NCBI GenBank assembly: GCA_905221605.1
Contig: CAJNDS010002314.1
Coordinates: forward strand, 338,178 to 402,177
From: Symbiodinium natans
Lineage: Eukaryota; Sar; Dinophyceae; Suessiales; Symbiodiniaceae
Reading direction: 5' to 3'
DNA length: 64,000 bases
Shown: positions 51,272 through 61,928 of the stretch, piece after piece
Position numbering within the stretch: position 1 is the first letter of the stretch
Layout of the letters: every line of letters begins with the position of its first letter
The notes under the pieces: generated by a model
Seen by the model: the letters and a program-made list of their open reading frames with translations, nothing else
Database searches by the model: none
What the model was told of the DNA's origin: nothing
Made by a program: the position numbers and the translations under genes

Positions 51272-51390
51272 ACCTACTACTATTTGCTTAAGAACCGTAA
51301 CAGTAATCATAATACCTATGGTGCCCTTTTGAGGAAGCATACTTTTTCTTCTTTTTTTTTTGGGGGGGCGGGGGGGGGGTAGAAACGACA
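51272..51390 (+). mobile_element. MITE-like element, family F, reverse copy with damaged end
   Basis: CTACTACTATTTGCTTAAGA start, internal ATAATACCTATGGTGCCC, then poly-T/poly-G; the second inverted end is lost after the G tract. Confidence 0.6.
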
Positions 51391-51810
51391 CTTGTCCGTC
51401 TTGTGCCTTGGATTGAGCGCCGCTTCACGGGGGGGGGGGGGGGGGGGGATGTTTAGGGTTTAGGGTTCAGGGTTTAGGGTTTAGGGTTTAGGGTGTAGGG
51501 TTCGGGACGGAATATTTTTGGATTGCGACGCCCTTACAAGAATGCGCCATTTTTCAGCGGGTCAGGGGTTAGGCAGATTTGAGATTTTAGGGTTTGGGCT
51601 TCTGGAGCTAAACACTTCCAATGGTCCCTAAACCCGAAACCGAGAACTGCCGTTGCAAAGAAAAATGAAATCGTCCTTGAATTGGGGGAGGCCCCTAAAC
51701 CCCTAAACCCCCGAAACCCTGCACCTGCACCCCACTGAAACCCCCAAACCCTGAACCCTAAACCCTAAACCCAAACCCTAAACCCTAAACCCCAGTGCTG
51801 AAGCCCCAAC

Positions 51811-51853
51811 GCTTTCCATCAGATCCCCGGCGACGAGCCAGAACTCAAACCGC
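51811..51853 (-). CDS. Candidate exon, FEFWLVAGD
   Basis: Acceptor GCCTCGAG|G, donor AGC|GTTGGG; RFEFWLVAGDLMES, echoing 23574-23640. Confidence 0.55.
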
Positions 51854-51884
51854 CTCGAGGCAGGGAAGGCGTTAGGGGTTTGTA

Positions 51885-52215
51885 GTTAGGGTTTGGGGTT
51901 TGGGGTTTGGGGTTTGGGGTTTGGGGTTTAGGGTTTAGGGTTTAGGGCTTAGGGCTTAGGATTTAGGGTTTAGGGTTAGGGGTTTGTAGTTAGGGTTTGG
52001 GGTTATAGGGTTATAGGGTTATAGGGTTATAGGGTTATAGGGTTTTAGGGTTTTAGGGTTTTAGGGTTTTAGGGCTTTAGGGTTTTAGGGTGTCAGGGTT
52101 TTAGGGTTTAAGGGTTTTAGGGTTTCGGGTTTTGGGGTTTTGGGGTTTTGGGGTTTTGGGGTTTAGGGGTTTAGGGGTTTAGGGGTTTAGGGTATGGTTT
52201 AGGGTTTAGGGTCGT
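51885..52215 (+). repeat. Succession of homogeneous variant arrays
   Basis: TTTGGGG, TTATAGGG, TTTTAGGG, TTTTGGGG and TTTAGGGG blocks follow one another, each nearly pure. Confidence 0.95.
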
Positions 52216-52338
52216 AGGGTTGTTGTGGGGGTTTGGGGCTGTTGTGGGGGTTTGGGGGTTTGGGGTTTGTAGTGTTTTAGGCTGGGGTTTAGGATTTGGG
52301 GTGGGCTTGGGTTTAGGGTGTCTCAAGTTCTTTTGCAC

Positions 52339-52441
52339 TGTAGCTTCAGCCGCAGGAGCAGCAGGAGCAGTAGGTGTTCTGGTGCTGGTGCTGTCATGGT
52401 GGCGGTGGGAATGGCAGGAGGAAAAGTGGCACAGGAAAGCC
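52339..52441 (-). CDS. Candidate exon, His/Ser-rich
   Basis: Acceptor GCTTTCAG|G, donor ACA|GTGCAA; 103 nt: FLCHFSSCHSHRHHDSTSTR then a TPTAPAAPAAEAT tail. The low-complexity tail lowers the weight. Confidence 0.4.
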
Positions 52442-52873
52442 CTGAAAGCCCCTCTGCTGCCCTCAAAGCCCTCGAGCCTACTTCCAAACATCCGCATGGT
52501 AAATTCCAACAAACGTACCCCTAAGCCCCAATCCACAAAGCCGCAATCCTAAAATCCAAAGCTCGCCCGTAAACCCTAAACCCTGAACCCTAAACCCTAA
52601 ATCCTAAACAACTCTCTCCCTCTATCTCTCTCAAAAGTGAGCAAAAATCCAAGCCTGACATATCCAAAGGATTGAGGATGGCAGCTGGCTGAAGTTTCTA
52701 GAGAGTCCGCCCTAAACCCTAAACCGCAACCCGTAAACCCTAAACCCTAAACCCTAAATCCTCTAAACCCTAAACCCCCTAAACCCTAAACCCTAAACCC
52801 CAAACCCTAAACCCTAAACCCTAAACCCTAAACCCGTTTCGGGATACATGGCAGGCGACACCCTAAACCCCAC

Positions 52874-52944
52874 AGCCCCGGGGGCACCATCGGAAGTCAT
52901 CCTGGGGTCCCTCCCGCAGGAATTGCAAGGAAGGTAGGACGAAC
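52874..52944 (-). CDS. Candidate exon
   Basis: Acceptor ATGCCAG|G, donor GGCT|GTGGGG; 71 nt: FVLPSLQFLREGPQDDFRWC. Confidence 0.55.
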
Positions 52945-52996
52945 CTGGCATGGCGGACTCTCTTGGGCTATAGGGCTATAGGGCTTAGGGCTTAGG

Positions 52997-52998
52997 GT

Positions 52999-53051
<53 letters not shown>

Positions 53052-53082
53052 GGCTTAGGGCTTCGGGTTGAGGGCTTAGGGT

Positions 53083-53135
<53 letters not shown>

Positions 53136-53140
53136 GGTCG
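52997..53140 (+). repeat. TTGAGGG array
   Basis: Two runs of eight or more TTGAGGG units separated by TTAGGGC variants. Confidence 0.97.
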
Positions 53141-53354
53141 AGGACTTATACAAAGGGCTTCAGGTTTACGGCTTCGCGGTCTTAGGGTTTTGGGGCATGC
53201 TCCGCTGTGGGGAAAGGGACTGGTTTGCTGGGATAGCTTACAGGAACTGGTTTAGGGCTTAGGGTTTGGGGTTTAGGGTTTCGGGTTTAGGCTTTAGGGT
53301 TCAGGGTCTAGGGCTTGGAGTTTGGGGCTTGCGGCCCATACGAAGATGCCCCAC

Positions 53355-53466
53355 CTTTTTGGCTTTCATGAGTGGGGGGCTTAGGGCTGGAGGCTCGGAA
53401 GTACACCCTAATCCCTTGCAGGGCAGCATCAAAGTAAGTTCTCCAAACAGGAACGCTGCCCCGCAC
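53355..53466 (-). CDS. Candidate 37-codon exon
   Basis: Acceptor GGTTACAG|G, donor AAAAAG|GTGGGG; 112 nt open: VRGSVPVWRTYFDAALQGIR, then VYFRASSPKPPTHESQK. Confidence 0.6.
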
Positions 53467-53659
53467 CTGTAACCAGCGCGCAAGGGTTCCCTAACCCCTA
53501 GCACCTAAACTCTGCACGCAAGCCACAGCCCTCAAGGGGAACACACCTGCTGCCAACTGGCTTAGGGTGAGGGGCTTAGGGTTTAGATGTAGTCTTCATG
53601 GTTCAGAGTTTAGGATCACGAGCCCTGCAACCCTAAACCCTAACCCTAAACCCTGGCAC

Positions 53660-53733
53660 CTGTATGCGGTGTTTGGCTGGAGGGTCTGCAGCGTGCCGAA
53701 CCGCAGCCGAAAGAACGGCAGAGAGTCGTTGGC
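53660..53733 (-). CDS. Candidate exon, LQTLQPNTAYR
   Basis: Acceptor CCCCCCAG|G, donor ACAG|GTGCCA; 74 nt: SLPFFRLRFGTLQTLQPNTA. L-x-P-N-T-x-Y is typical before a strand in fibronectin-like or other beta repeats; related in pattern to GLSAGQLYSVTV on the minus strand near 150-225. Confidence 0.6.
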
Positions 53734-54399
53734 CTGGGGGGGCTTCGGGTTCGGGGCTTAGGGAAGTTTGGGGCTTAGGGATGTACAGGTTTTTTTTTTT
53801 CAAAATTTTGGGGCATCCAAGAGGCATGGGGGTTGCGGAGGGGATCTGGGTAGGGGTCGGCAGGAGTTCGTATGGTTTAGGGCTCAAGTCCTGGGGAGTT
53901 CGGGTTTTTGATGTGGGCTGCAGGTCTTAGTTAGAGGTTCAAGGGTCTAGGGTTTTGATGTTTAGAGTTTAGTCAGGGTCTAGGTCTTCGAGGTTCAGGC
54001 AATAGGGTTCAGTGCCCATATCTTGCGACTGTAGGCAAGTCAGGTTCCCAGTTTCAAAGGTGCAGGGTTCAGTTTCAAACAGGATAGATGAGCTAATGAA
54101 TCATTCCTTGGCTTTCTGGCTGGCTCTTAGAATTTTAACCTTTTGGGTTTTGGGAGAAAGTACGCTAAGGAGCCGAAAAGTTAGACCTTTAGGAGGGGTT
54201 CAGAGGTCAGAGCCAATGAGTCGCAGCAACACCTGCGCCCCAACCAAAACCCTCGACCCTGAAACCTGAACCCTAAACCCTAAACCCTACACCCTAAACC
54301 CTAAACTTCCCTAAGCCCTCAAACAATGCAAGCCCCAATGCTTTGGGCCGCCCCACTGTGGAGTTGAAGCCCTCACCTGGGCTTCGGGCTTTGGGGGGC

Positions 54400-54790
54400 T
54401 TTGTGGGGCTTTGTGGGGTTCAGGGTTCAGGGTTCAGGGTTCAGGGTTCAGGGTTTAGGGTTTAGGGTTTAGGGTTTAGGGGGTAGGGGGTAGGGGGTTT
54501 AGGGTTTAGGGTTTAGGGCCAGGGTTTAGGGCTTAGGGCTTAGGGCATAGGGCATAGGGCACAGGGCATAGGGCATAGGGCATAGGGCTTCGGGCTTAGG
54601 GCTTAGGGTTTAGGGTTGAGGGTTGAGGGTTGAGGGTTGAAGGTTGAGGGTTGAGGGTTTAGGTTTAGGGTTTAGGGTTGAGGGTTTAGGGTTTAGGATT
54701 TAGGGTTTAGGGAGTAGCGCGTAGGGTTTTGGGTTTAGGGTTTAGGGTTTTGGGTTTTGGGTCCAGGGTTTAGGGTTTAGGGGGCTTGTG
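54400..54790 (+). repeat. TTCAGGG, TTTAGGG, GGGCATA and TTGAGGG arrays
   Basis: Includes a distinctive run of GGGCATA units (54536-54590). Confidence 0.95.
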
Positions 54791-55075
54791 GGGCTTGTAG
54801 GGTTTTGGGCATACAGAGTATAAGGGCATAAAGCACCCTTGTAAGGCTTGTACCCTAAAAGCTTAAACCCTTTTGGCACATTTTGTACCTCCTTGTGCGG
54901 CCTGTGGAAATTAATAAAAACGTTGGCTAGCCGACCCTAACCCCTTAGGGTTCAGGGGTTTAGGTTTCGGGGTTTCGGGTTTAGGGTTCCGGGTTTAGGC
55001 GTTAGGGTTTAGGGTTTACGGGGCTTGGTGGGGAGGGATGTGTTGCTTCCCGTAAACTTCATGCTCGCAGCACAC

Positions 55076-55112
55076 GAACAGCAACAATCGCAAGAAGGTG
55101 CTCCGAATATTC
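55076..55112 (-). CDS. Candidate mini-exon
   Basis: Acceptor GGCTGTAG|G, donor GTTC|GTGTGC: EYSEHLLAIVAV. Confidence 0.4.
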
Positions 55113-55330
55113 CTACAGCCTACTGCCCTTCTGAAGAGCCCCTAGAAGCTGAAAACAAATCCTGAAAACCCACACCTACAAGCCCTACATGAATAGACCC
55201 TGAAAACCCTGAAGCCGCACACCCTACACCCTGAAAGCCCTCAAAACACAAAAGCGCAAATCCGAACCCTGAACCCTAAACCACGAACCTTGAACTCTAG
55301 TTTATCGTGGTTAATGCACCCGACATTCAC

Positions 55331-55368
55331 CTTCTCACACATTCGACGAACCGACTTCATCAGTCCGT
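55331..55368 (-). CDS. Candidate mini-exon
   Basis: Acceptor CAGGGCAG, donor AAG|GTGAAT: GLMKSVRRMCEK. Confidence 0.4.
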
Positions 55369-55452
55369 CTGCCCTGCTAAGCCCTAAACCCTAAACCCTA
55401 AACCCTAAACCCTAAACCCTAAAACCTAGAAACGAAACCCGAAGAATTCTAC

Positions 55453-55503
55453 GGCGCCCCAGCGGCTGTCGCAGCTCAACGGCGCAGGAAATGCGTCCGA
55501 GAC
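55453..55503 (-). CDS. Candidate exon, VSDAF motif
   Basis: Acceptor CGAACCAG|G, donor GCC|GTAGAA, 17 codons: VSDAFPAPLSCDSRWGA. Confidence 0.6.
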
Positions 55504-56176
55504 CTGGTTCGCAGCACAGGTCCGACGGTTTAGGGCTTAGGGTTTAGACTTTTAGGTTAAGGGTTTAGGGTTTAGAGTTTAGGGTTTAGGGTTTCGGCTT
55601 AGGGTTTAGGATTTAGGATTTAGGATTTTAGATTTTAGGGTTTAGGGTTTAGGGTTTAGGGCTTGGGGATTAGGGTTTAGGGCTTAGGAGTGTTTTTAAG
55701 GGTTTAACGGTTCAGGGCTTAGGAGGGTTGAGAGTTTAGGGCTGAAGGTCTATCTCTTCTCGCCTCTTCTCCTCTTCCAGAACCCAGTTTTCTCTGTTGC
55801 AGCTTCCTCAACCTCAAAAGATAGGGTAAAAGGGAAGGGGCGCGCTACCCCTGGACTCGTTCTTTCTTTCGTGTCGGCAACATGTCGCACTTTCCCCGGC
55901 TATCTCGGGGTATTCTGCTCAGCTCCAACAACATCTGGCACTTTTGCGCGCAACTTTACCAATCGAAACTTGACATTAAGGGCGATGGCTTAGGGTTCAA
56001 GGCTTAGGGGTCAAGGTTTAACGATTAGTGTTTAGGGTGTAGGGTTTAGGGTTTTGGGTCTAGGGCCTATATGCCAGAACTGCACATACAATTGCTGGGA
56101 GCGCCGCTGCGATGCTCGGAGGGTTTAGGGCTTAGGGTTTCCCAACCCTACTAACCCCAAACCCTAAACCCTAAAC

Positions 56177-56245
56177 CCTCCAAAGCCCCGATCCGCGACT
56201 GCCTCTGCCAGGAGGTCATGACACGTTTCCGCCGGAAGGCCCAAC
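56177..56245 (-). CDS. Candidate exon, telomeric donor
   Basis: Acceptor CCTACTAG|G, donor AGG|GTTTAGGG; 69 nt: LPAETCHDLLAEAVADRGFG. Confidence 0.6.
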
Positions 56246-56609
56246 CTAGTAGGGTTTGGGGTTTAGGGTTCAGGGTCTAAGGTTTAGGGCTTAGGGCTCA
56301 GGGTTCAGGCCCCCAGCCCCCACAGGAACCAACCCAGAAACATCAGCTTTGCTTAAAACTCGTTAGAAGTTTGCTCGGACAAATTTTACTTTCCGTGCTT
56401 TTTGGCCTTCCGACACCTCTTGCAGGCCATTGCAGCCCCTAAGCCCTCTAAACACACGGTAACACCTTTGATAGGAACATTTTAAAACCATTCAAAACCC
56501 TCTAACAGCCCTTTTCCTAGTTCTTCAAATGCGCTGAAAACCTCTTAAGAACCCTCTAAAACTCTAAAAACCTTTCTTAAACTCTTCAAAATTCTCTAAA
56601 CAGCACCGC

Positions 56610-57060
56610 ATAGCACGGAGGCCTGGCGAATGTCCATGCACAAGGGTTAATGAATACGTTAAGATATTGGGCTGCACGTTCGCAACCGCCTTGACGGAAG
56701 TCATGCTTGACGGCTTCTTATGCCGCTGCTTTCATCACAGTTTCCACCTCAGGGCTGGAAAGGCCTGGCCTGAAAATGACAGCGCAGCAAAAAAGCATGG
56801 TGGAACGCAAGGCGGGCGACAGACAACGCGAAAGTCAGCATGTCAGCACGCAAGTCTGCCACAGAGCTGCAGCGCTGCTGCCAACCGGACATCTGTCGCA
56901 GTTCGAGGGACAGCACGCGGTCAGAGGACAAATGCTGTCAAACGAGCCGAGCGAAAATGCACGCAGAGAGCATAAGCTGAAAGCACAAGAGCGGCGGCAA
57001 TGCAGCCAAGCTTGACAGTTGGAAGCATGTCATGCCCGTGGCAGCACATGACAAAGACCC
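56610..57060. other. Nontelomeric unique stretch
   Basis: No telomeric repeat. Overlapping open frames exist on both strands (for example 56749-56931 minus); none has boundaries or motifs I can support. Confidence 0.4.
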
Positions 57061-57089
57061 AGCTCCCTCCAACTCTCCAACTCCGTCCA

Positions 57090-57190
57090 ACTCCGTCCAG
57101 CTCCCTCGATCCCTCCCAGCTCCCTCCCAGCTCCCTCCCAGCTCCCTCCCAGCTCCCTCCCAGCTCCCTCCCAGCTCCCTCCCTCTCTCG
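57090..57190 (+). repeat. 11-bp minisatellite CCCAGCTCCCT
   Basis: About seven perfect units with degenerate CTCCGTCCAA units before it. Frames through it (GSWEGAGREL on minus) follow from the repeat. Confidence 0.95.
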
Positions 57191-57239
57191 AAGGGAGAGC
57201 TTCTTTTCAGCTCCATCCACGCCCCTCCAGCTCTCTCCA

Positions 57240-57650
57240 GCTCATGATGTTCACAGGAATATTGAATTAATGTCTCTTTCGATATGATCTTCATGCGGAT
57301 TTTCCATACTCTTTCTTATACGGATGCTTTCAATTTGACAAAGTATAAATGAAGAATCATGATCTTCGTAGGAAAAAGAATCTGTCTATCCGATTGGATG
57401 TCATTTGATTTGATTCTAAATATAAAGAATATCATGATCTTCGCCAATCAGTTTAAATCCACATTCTTTTAATCTGATTATTTTCTTTTCAACCGATCGA
57501 CAGAAATAATCATGATCTTCATATCTTCATACATGAAGATGACATATTCTAGTTCTCGATTTGATCTTCATGTGATTTCTCAAAATATATAGAGAATGTT
57601 GATCTTGGCAAATAAAATTGATTCGATTTCTCTCTCCCTCTCTTTTCGAC
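57240..57650 (+). repeat. AT-rich degenerate repeat of about 75 bp with ATGATCTTC
   Basis: (A/T)TGATCTT recurs at about 57286, 57360, 57434, 57511, 57564 and 57599, the first four spaced 74-77 bp. Confidence 0.65.
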
Positions 57651-58161
57651 CATCTTTCCTATTTATCTTCTAATTTAGTTGATGGAGATATCTTATACTC
57701 CAAATCCCACAAGGTCATACCCATCCAAGCCCACCCCAAACCCCAACCAGCTACGGATTCCCAAACCGGAACTGGACCCGTGGCCCCTTCAAAACAAGTG
57801 TTTACTCTCCGTTTCTTGTTTCAACATGCTCTTGTGCTCATGTCTTGAATGAGGCAAACCGCGAAATCTCTCCTTAGACCAACATTCTGCGCTGGAGCAT
57901 CAGGGCGAACCAACTAAAACTTAGGGTCTAGGGTTGAGGGCTAAGGAGTTTAGGATTTTGTGCTTAGGGTTTGGCAGGAAATTGTCAAATTGAGGCCCTT
58001 GGTGCTGTAGGGCTTGGGCCTTCGTTTTGGGCTTGGGGCCCAAGGACTGGCCCTAAACCGGCACAAGCCGAAGCCTCACTTAAGCCCTAAGCCCTGCATC
58101 CTAAACCCCAAGCCCTGAACTCTAAACTCTGCACCCGCAACCCTGAGCGCTGAACCCTAAC

Positions 58162-58192
58162 CCTTCTCACTACGCTCAAATATCAGGACACG
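58162..58192 (-). CDS. Candidate mini-exon, telomere-type donor
   Basis: Acceptor TGTGTTGCAG, donor AAGG|GTTAGGG: RVLIFERSEK. Confidence 0.4.
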
Positions 58193-58368
58193 CTGCAACA
58201 CAGGCGCATCAATGAGGAACCCAACCCCTAACTCTCCTCCACCTCAATACGCAGTTTCGATTCAGGGCTTACGGTTTTGGGCTTGGGGTTTGGGGTTTGG
58301 GCTTCAGGTTTGCAAGGTTTAAGATTTTTGGGCCTTAGGATTTGGAGGGCTCCGGATCTCTGGCTCAC

Positions 58369-58415
58369 AGGATCTCAGTTCTGGCAGCTCCCTGGGCATA
58401 GGACTCTTTGCGAAG
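58369..58415 (-). CDS. Candidate exon with GTGAGC donor
   Basis: Acceptor AGCGTTCAG, donor TCCT|GTGAGC: LRKESYAQGAARTEIL. Confidence 0.5.
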
Positions 58416-58731
58416 CTGAACGCTTCCCAACACCCACAAAAACCTAAGTTTAGTACGTTTAAGGTCTTAGAGCGAAGGGCTTGGTTTTGCAACGAACCCG
58501 AATCCCTGTAGCTATACCTCCACTTTGTAGCTAGCTATATACTGTCCCCCTATTCTCCAAGTAGGGTTCAGGGTTTGTTTTTCTTTAACATTTCGGGTAC
58601 AAGGCATTAATTCAGCATACAACAGTCGAGGACCCCAAACAAGGAGCACCAAATCCTAAACCCCAAACCCTAAACCCTAAACCCTAAACGCTAAACCCTA
58701 AACCCTAAACCCTAAACCCTAAACCCTGAAC

Positions 58732-58795
58732 CCGCCAAGTGCGATCCAGAAACGAAGAGGTGGGTCGCAGCAAGCCATCTGGGAGGAAGAGCACC
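58732..58795 (-). CDS. Candidate exon, telomere-type donor
   Basis: Acceptor GGAGTCAG|G, donor CGG|GTTCAGGG; 64 nt: VLFLPDGLLRPTSSFLDRTW. Confidence 0.6.
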
Positions 58796-58812
58796 CTGAC
58801 TCCGAAGTTATG

Positions 58813-58945
58813 GCGGTTTAGGGTTTAGGGTTTAGGGTTTAGGGTTTAGGGTTTAGGGTTTAGGGTTTAGGGTTTAGGGTTTAGGGTTTAGGGTTTAGGG
58901 TTTAGGGTTCAGGGTTCAGGGTTCAGGGTTTAGGGTTTAGTTTGT
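58813..58945 (+). repeat. TTTAGGG array with TTCAGGG patch
   Basis: About 13 TTTAGGG, three TTCAGGG, two TTTAGGG. Confidence 0.97.
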
Positions 58946-59239
58946 ATGGGGTCGAGGGTGTAGGGTCTGGGGCTTGGTTTTCCAGAGGTTGACAGCCCGA
59001 AAGAGGCCTTGAGCATAGATGGCCCGATGACAATACATATGTATATGTATATAAATATGGTCACCCCCCCGCCCCCCCCAATGGACCCACAGCGGGTGGC
59101 AATCTTTGCAAAAGTACCGCAAATACCGATAAAACCTATGCTGTCTGGTGATTTTCCGGTGACCGGATTTTTGACTGTATTCCTTAATTCACTCTCTCAC
59201 ACACACGGATGGTTTTTCTTTCTGTTGGCTTTTGTTTAT

Positions 59240-60560
59240 AATTTAAGACTTAGGCATTTAAACCTAAGCCTGCAAAAAAACCCTTGACCTTTAAACCCTG
59301 TAGGGTTGAGGTTTCAAGGTTAAGGGTTTAAGATTTAGGCATTTGAACCTATGCCGGCAATTAAACCCTAAGCCCTTAACCTTTGAATTCTATAGGGTTA
59401 AGGTTTTTACAGGTTTAGGTTTCAGATGTAGGCATTTAAACCTAAGTCTGCAACTAATTTTAAACCCTTAACCTTTAAACCCTATAGGGCTAAGGTTTAA
59501 AAGCTTAGGGTTTAAGATTTAGCCATTTAAACCTGTAGCCAAGCCCTTAACCTTTAAACCCCGTAGGGTTAAGATTTTAAAGGTTTAGGATTTAAGATTT
59601 AAGCATGTAAATCTCAGACTTCATTAATTTTAAACCCTTAACCTTTAAACCCTGTTGGGCTGAGGTTTAAAGGTTTCGGGCTTAAGGTTTAGGCATTTAA
59701 ACCGATTCCGGCAATTAACGCTAAGCCTTTAACCTTAAAACCCTATAGGGTTAAGATATTTAATGGTTTAGGGTTTAAGTTTAAGGTTTAGGTATTTAGA
59801 CCTATGCCGGCAGTTCATATTGAACCCTTAACCTTAAACCCTATAGGGATAAGATTTAAAGGTTTAGGATTCTTTACTTAGACATTTAAATCTAAGCTTG
59901 CAATTCAACCGAAACCCTTAACCTTTAAAACCCTATAGGGTGAAGGTTTAAAGTTTTAGGGTTTAAGATTCAGACATTTAAACCTAAGACGGCAATTAAC
60001 AATAAGCACTGAACTTTTAAACCCTATAGGGTTAAGGTTTAAAGGTTTGGGGTTTAAGATTTTGGCATTGAAACCTAAGTATGTATAATTTGTCACCCTT
60101 AACACCCTTAAACTTTGTAGTGTGAAGGTTTAAAGGTTTAGGGTTTAAGATTTAGACATTTAAACCTAAGCCCATAGAGTTTAAACCTTAAGGGTTTAAG
60201 GTTTAGGCATCTATTCCTTAACCCTAAACCCTCTAGGGTCAGGACCCTGAAGCCCTCGGCAATCAAGCCTAAACCCTTGACCTTCAAACCCCATAGGATG
60301 AAGGTTTGAAGCTTTGGGGTTTAAGGCTAAGGCATTTAAACCTAGAGGGCATTTAAGCCTTAACGCTAAACCCTGAACCCTTCAGGGCCAGAACCTTAGC
60401 ACCCTATATGGATCTAGCACCTGCAGGTATACGTCGGTTTTTAAACCATTACACCCTGTAAGAAGGTTTAGGGTCTTTTCGGGGTCTATCTCTAGATTTC
60501 CCACGGGGTTAACCCCGAAGGGTTTAAAGTTAAAGGTTTAGGATTAAAGGTTTAGGCAAT
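59240..60560 (+). repeat. Satellite of about 92 bp with telomere-like palindromes
   Basis: Thirteen or so units, each carrying CCCTTAACCTTTAAACCCTA, TAGGGTTAAGG and GATTTAGGCATTTAAACCTA. (C)CTATAGGG centres fall at about 59297, 59390, 59483, 59563, 59653, 59741, 59841, 59933, 60024 and 60115; later units decay. Confidence 0.9.
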
Positions 60561-61680
60561 ACCTAAAGGATTAGAAGTCTTCTCCTGGTAAAACCATCTT
60601 TTCTCGAGAGAAAGATGGTTTTTCGAAGGATGGTTGCTCAAAACCATCTTTTTCTCGAGAAAAAGATGGTTTCGAACCAAAAAACCATCTTTTTCTCGAG
60701 AAAACCAAAAAAACCCAAAAAACCAAAAAAAACAAAAAAAAACCATCTTTTCCAAAACTATGGGGCTGGGCCCTCCAAAAGATTGTTTTTTTGGTTTTCT
60801 CGAGAAAAAGATGGTTTTTTGGTGTGAAACCATCTTTTTCTCGAGAAAAAGATGGTTTTTGGAGGTCTTCTCCTGGGAAAACCATCTTTTTCTCGAGAAA
60901 AAGATGGTTCTCCGAAGGATGTTTGCTCAACACCATCTTTTTCTCGAGAAAAAGATGGTTTCGGACCAAAAAACCATCTTTTTCTCGAGAAAACCAAAAA
61001 AACCAAAAAAAACAAAAAAAACAAAAAAAACAAAAAAAAACCAAAAAAAACAAAAAAACCATCTTTTCCAAAACTATGGGGCTGGGGCCTCCAAAAGATG
61101 GTTATTTTGTATTTTTTTTGTTTTTTTGTTTTTTTGGTTTTCTCGAGAAAAAGATGGTTTTTTGGTTCGAAACCATCTTTTTCTCGAGAAAAAGATGGTT
61201 TTACCAGGAGAAGACCTCCAAAAAACATCTTTTTCTCTAGAAAAAGATGGTTTCGCACCAAAAAACCATCTTTTTCTCGAGAAAACCAAAAAAACCAAAA
61301 AAACAAAAAACACATCTTTTCCAAAACTATGGGGCTGGGGCCTCCAAAAGATGGTTTTTTTGTTTTTTTGGTTTTTTTGGTTTTCTCGAGAAAAAGATGG
61401 TTTTTTGGTTCGAAACCATCTTTTTCTCGAGAAAAAGATGGTTCTACCAGGAGAAGACCTCCAAAAACCATCTTTTTCTCGAGAAAAAGATGGTTTTACC
61501 AGGAGAAGACCTCCAAAAACCATCATCTTCTCGAGAAAAAGATGGTTTCGAACCAAAAAAACCATCTTTTTCTCGAGAAAACCAAAAAAACCATCTTTTG
61601 GAGGCCCCAGCCCCATAGTTTTGGAAAAGATGGTTTTTTTGGTTTTTTTGGTTTTCTTGTTTTTTTGGTTTTTTGTTTTT
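60560..61680. repeat. Array of XhoI-centred palindromes
   Basis: About nine full copies of a perfect or near-perfect palindrome centred on CTTTTTCTCGAGAAAAAG and flanked by ACCAT/ATGGT, plus half-copies spaced by CCAAAAAAAC runs. A second stem, CATCTTTTCCAAAACTATGG...CCTCCAAAAGATGG, occurs three times direct (60745, 61060, 61315) and once inverted (61580-61635). GGAGGTCTTCTCCTGG-type linkers join them. All long frames here (up to 400 codons) are artefacts. Confidence 0.95.
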
Positions 61681-61827
61681 GTTAGTTTCTTGTTTTGTTG
61701 TTGTTCCCTTGATCTGGCTAGGACTCGGATGCCACCCGCGGTGGGTCCATTGGGGGGGGGTGAGTATGTATATATAGATAGAGACATAAAAAGTGTACCT
61801 AGTTGCCACATTCACCAAACCCTAAAC

Positions 61828-61928
61828 CCGCTTTAATGTCTTCAGGCTTTCGGGGCCAAGAATTTCGGCTGCTAGACCTTGAAGGGCTTCTAGCAATTGA
61901 GCCCCGGAGCCCACAAGATGCGCGCGCC
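61828..61928 (-). CDS. Candidate exon, telomeric donor, helical
   Basis: Acceptor CCCTCGAG|G, donor CGG|GTTTAGGG; 101 nt: QLLEALQGLAAEILGPESLK. A Ser/Arg-rich second frame is also open. Confidence 0.55.

Noticed and set aside
56921-57294. Frames with GSWEGAGREL repeats
   Set aside because: Generated by the 11-bp minisatellite.
60634-61836. 400-codon open frame and several 120-280-codon frames on both strands
   Set aside because: They run through the palindrome array, repeat KNHLFLEKK-type words and appear on both strands; absence of stops follows from the repeat composition.
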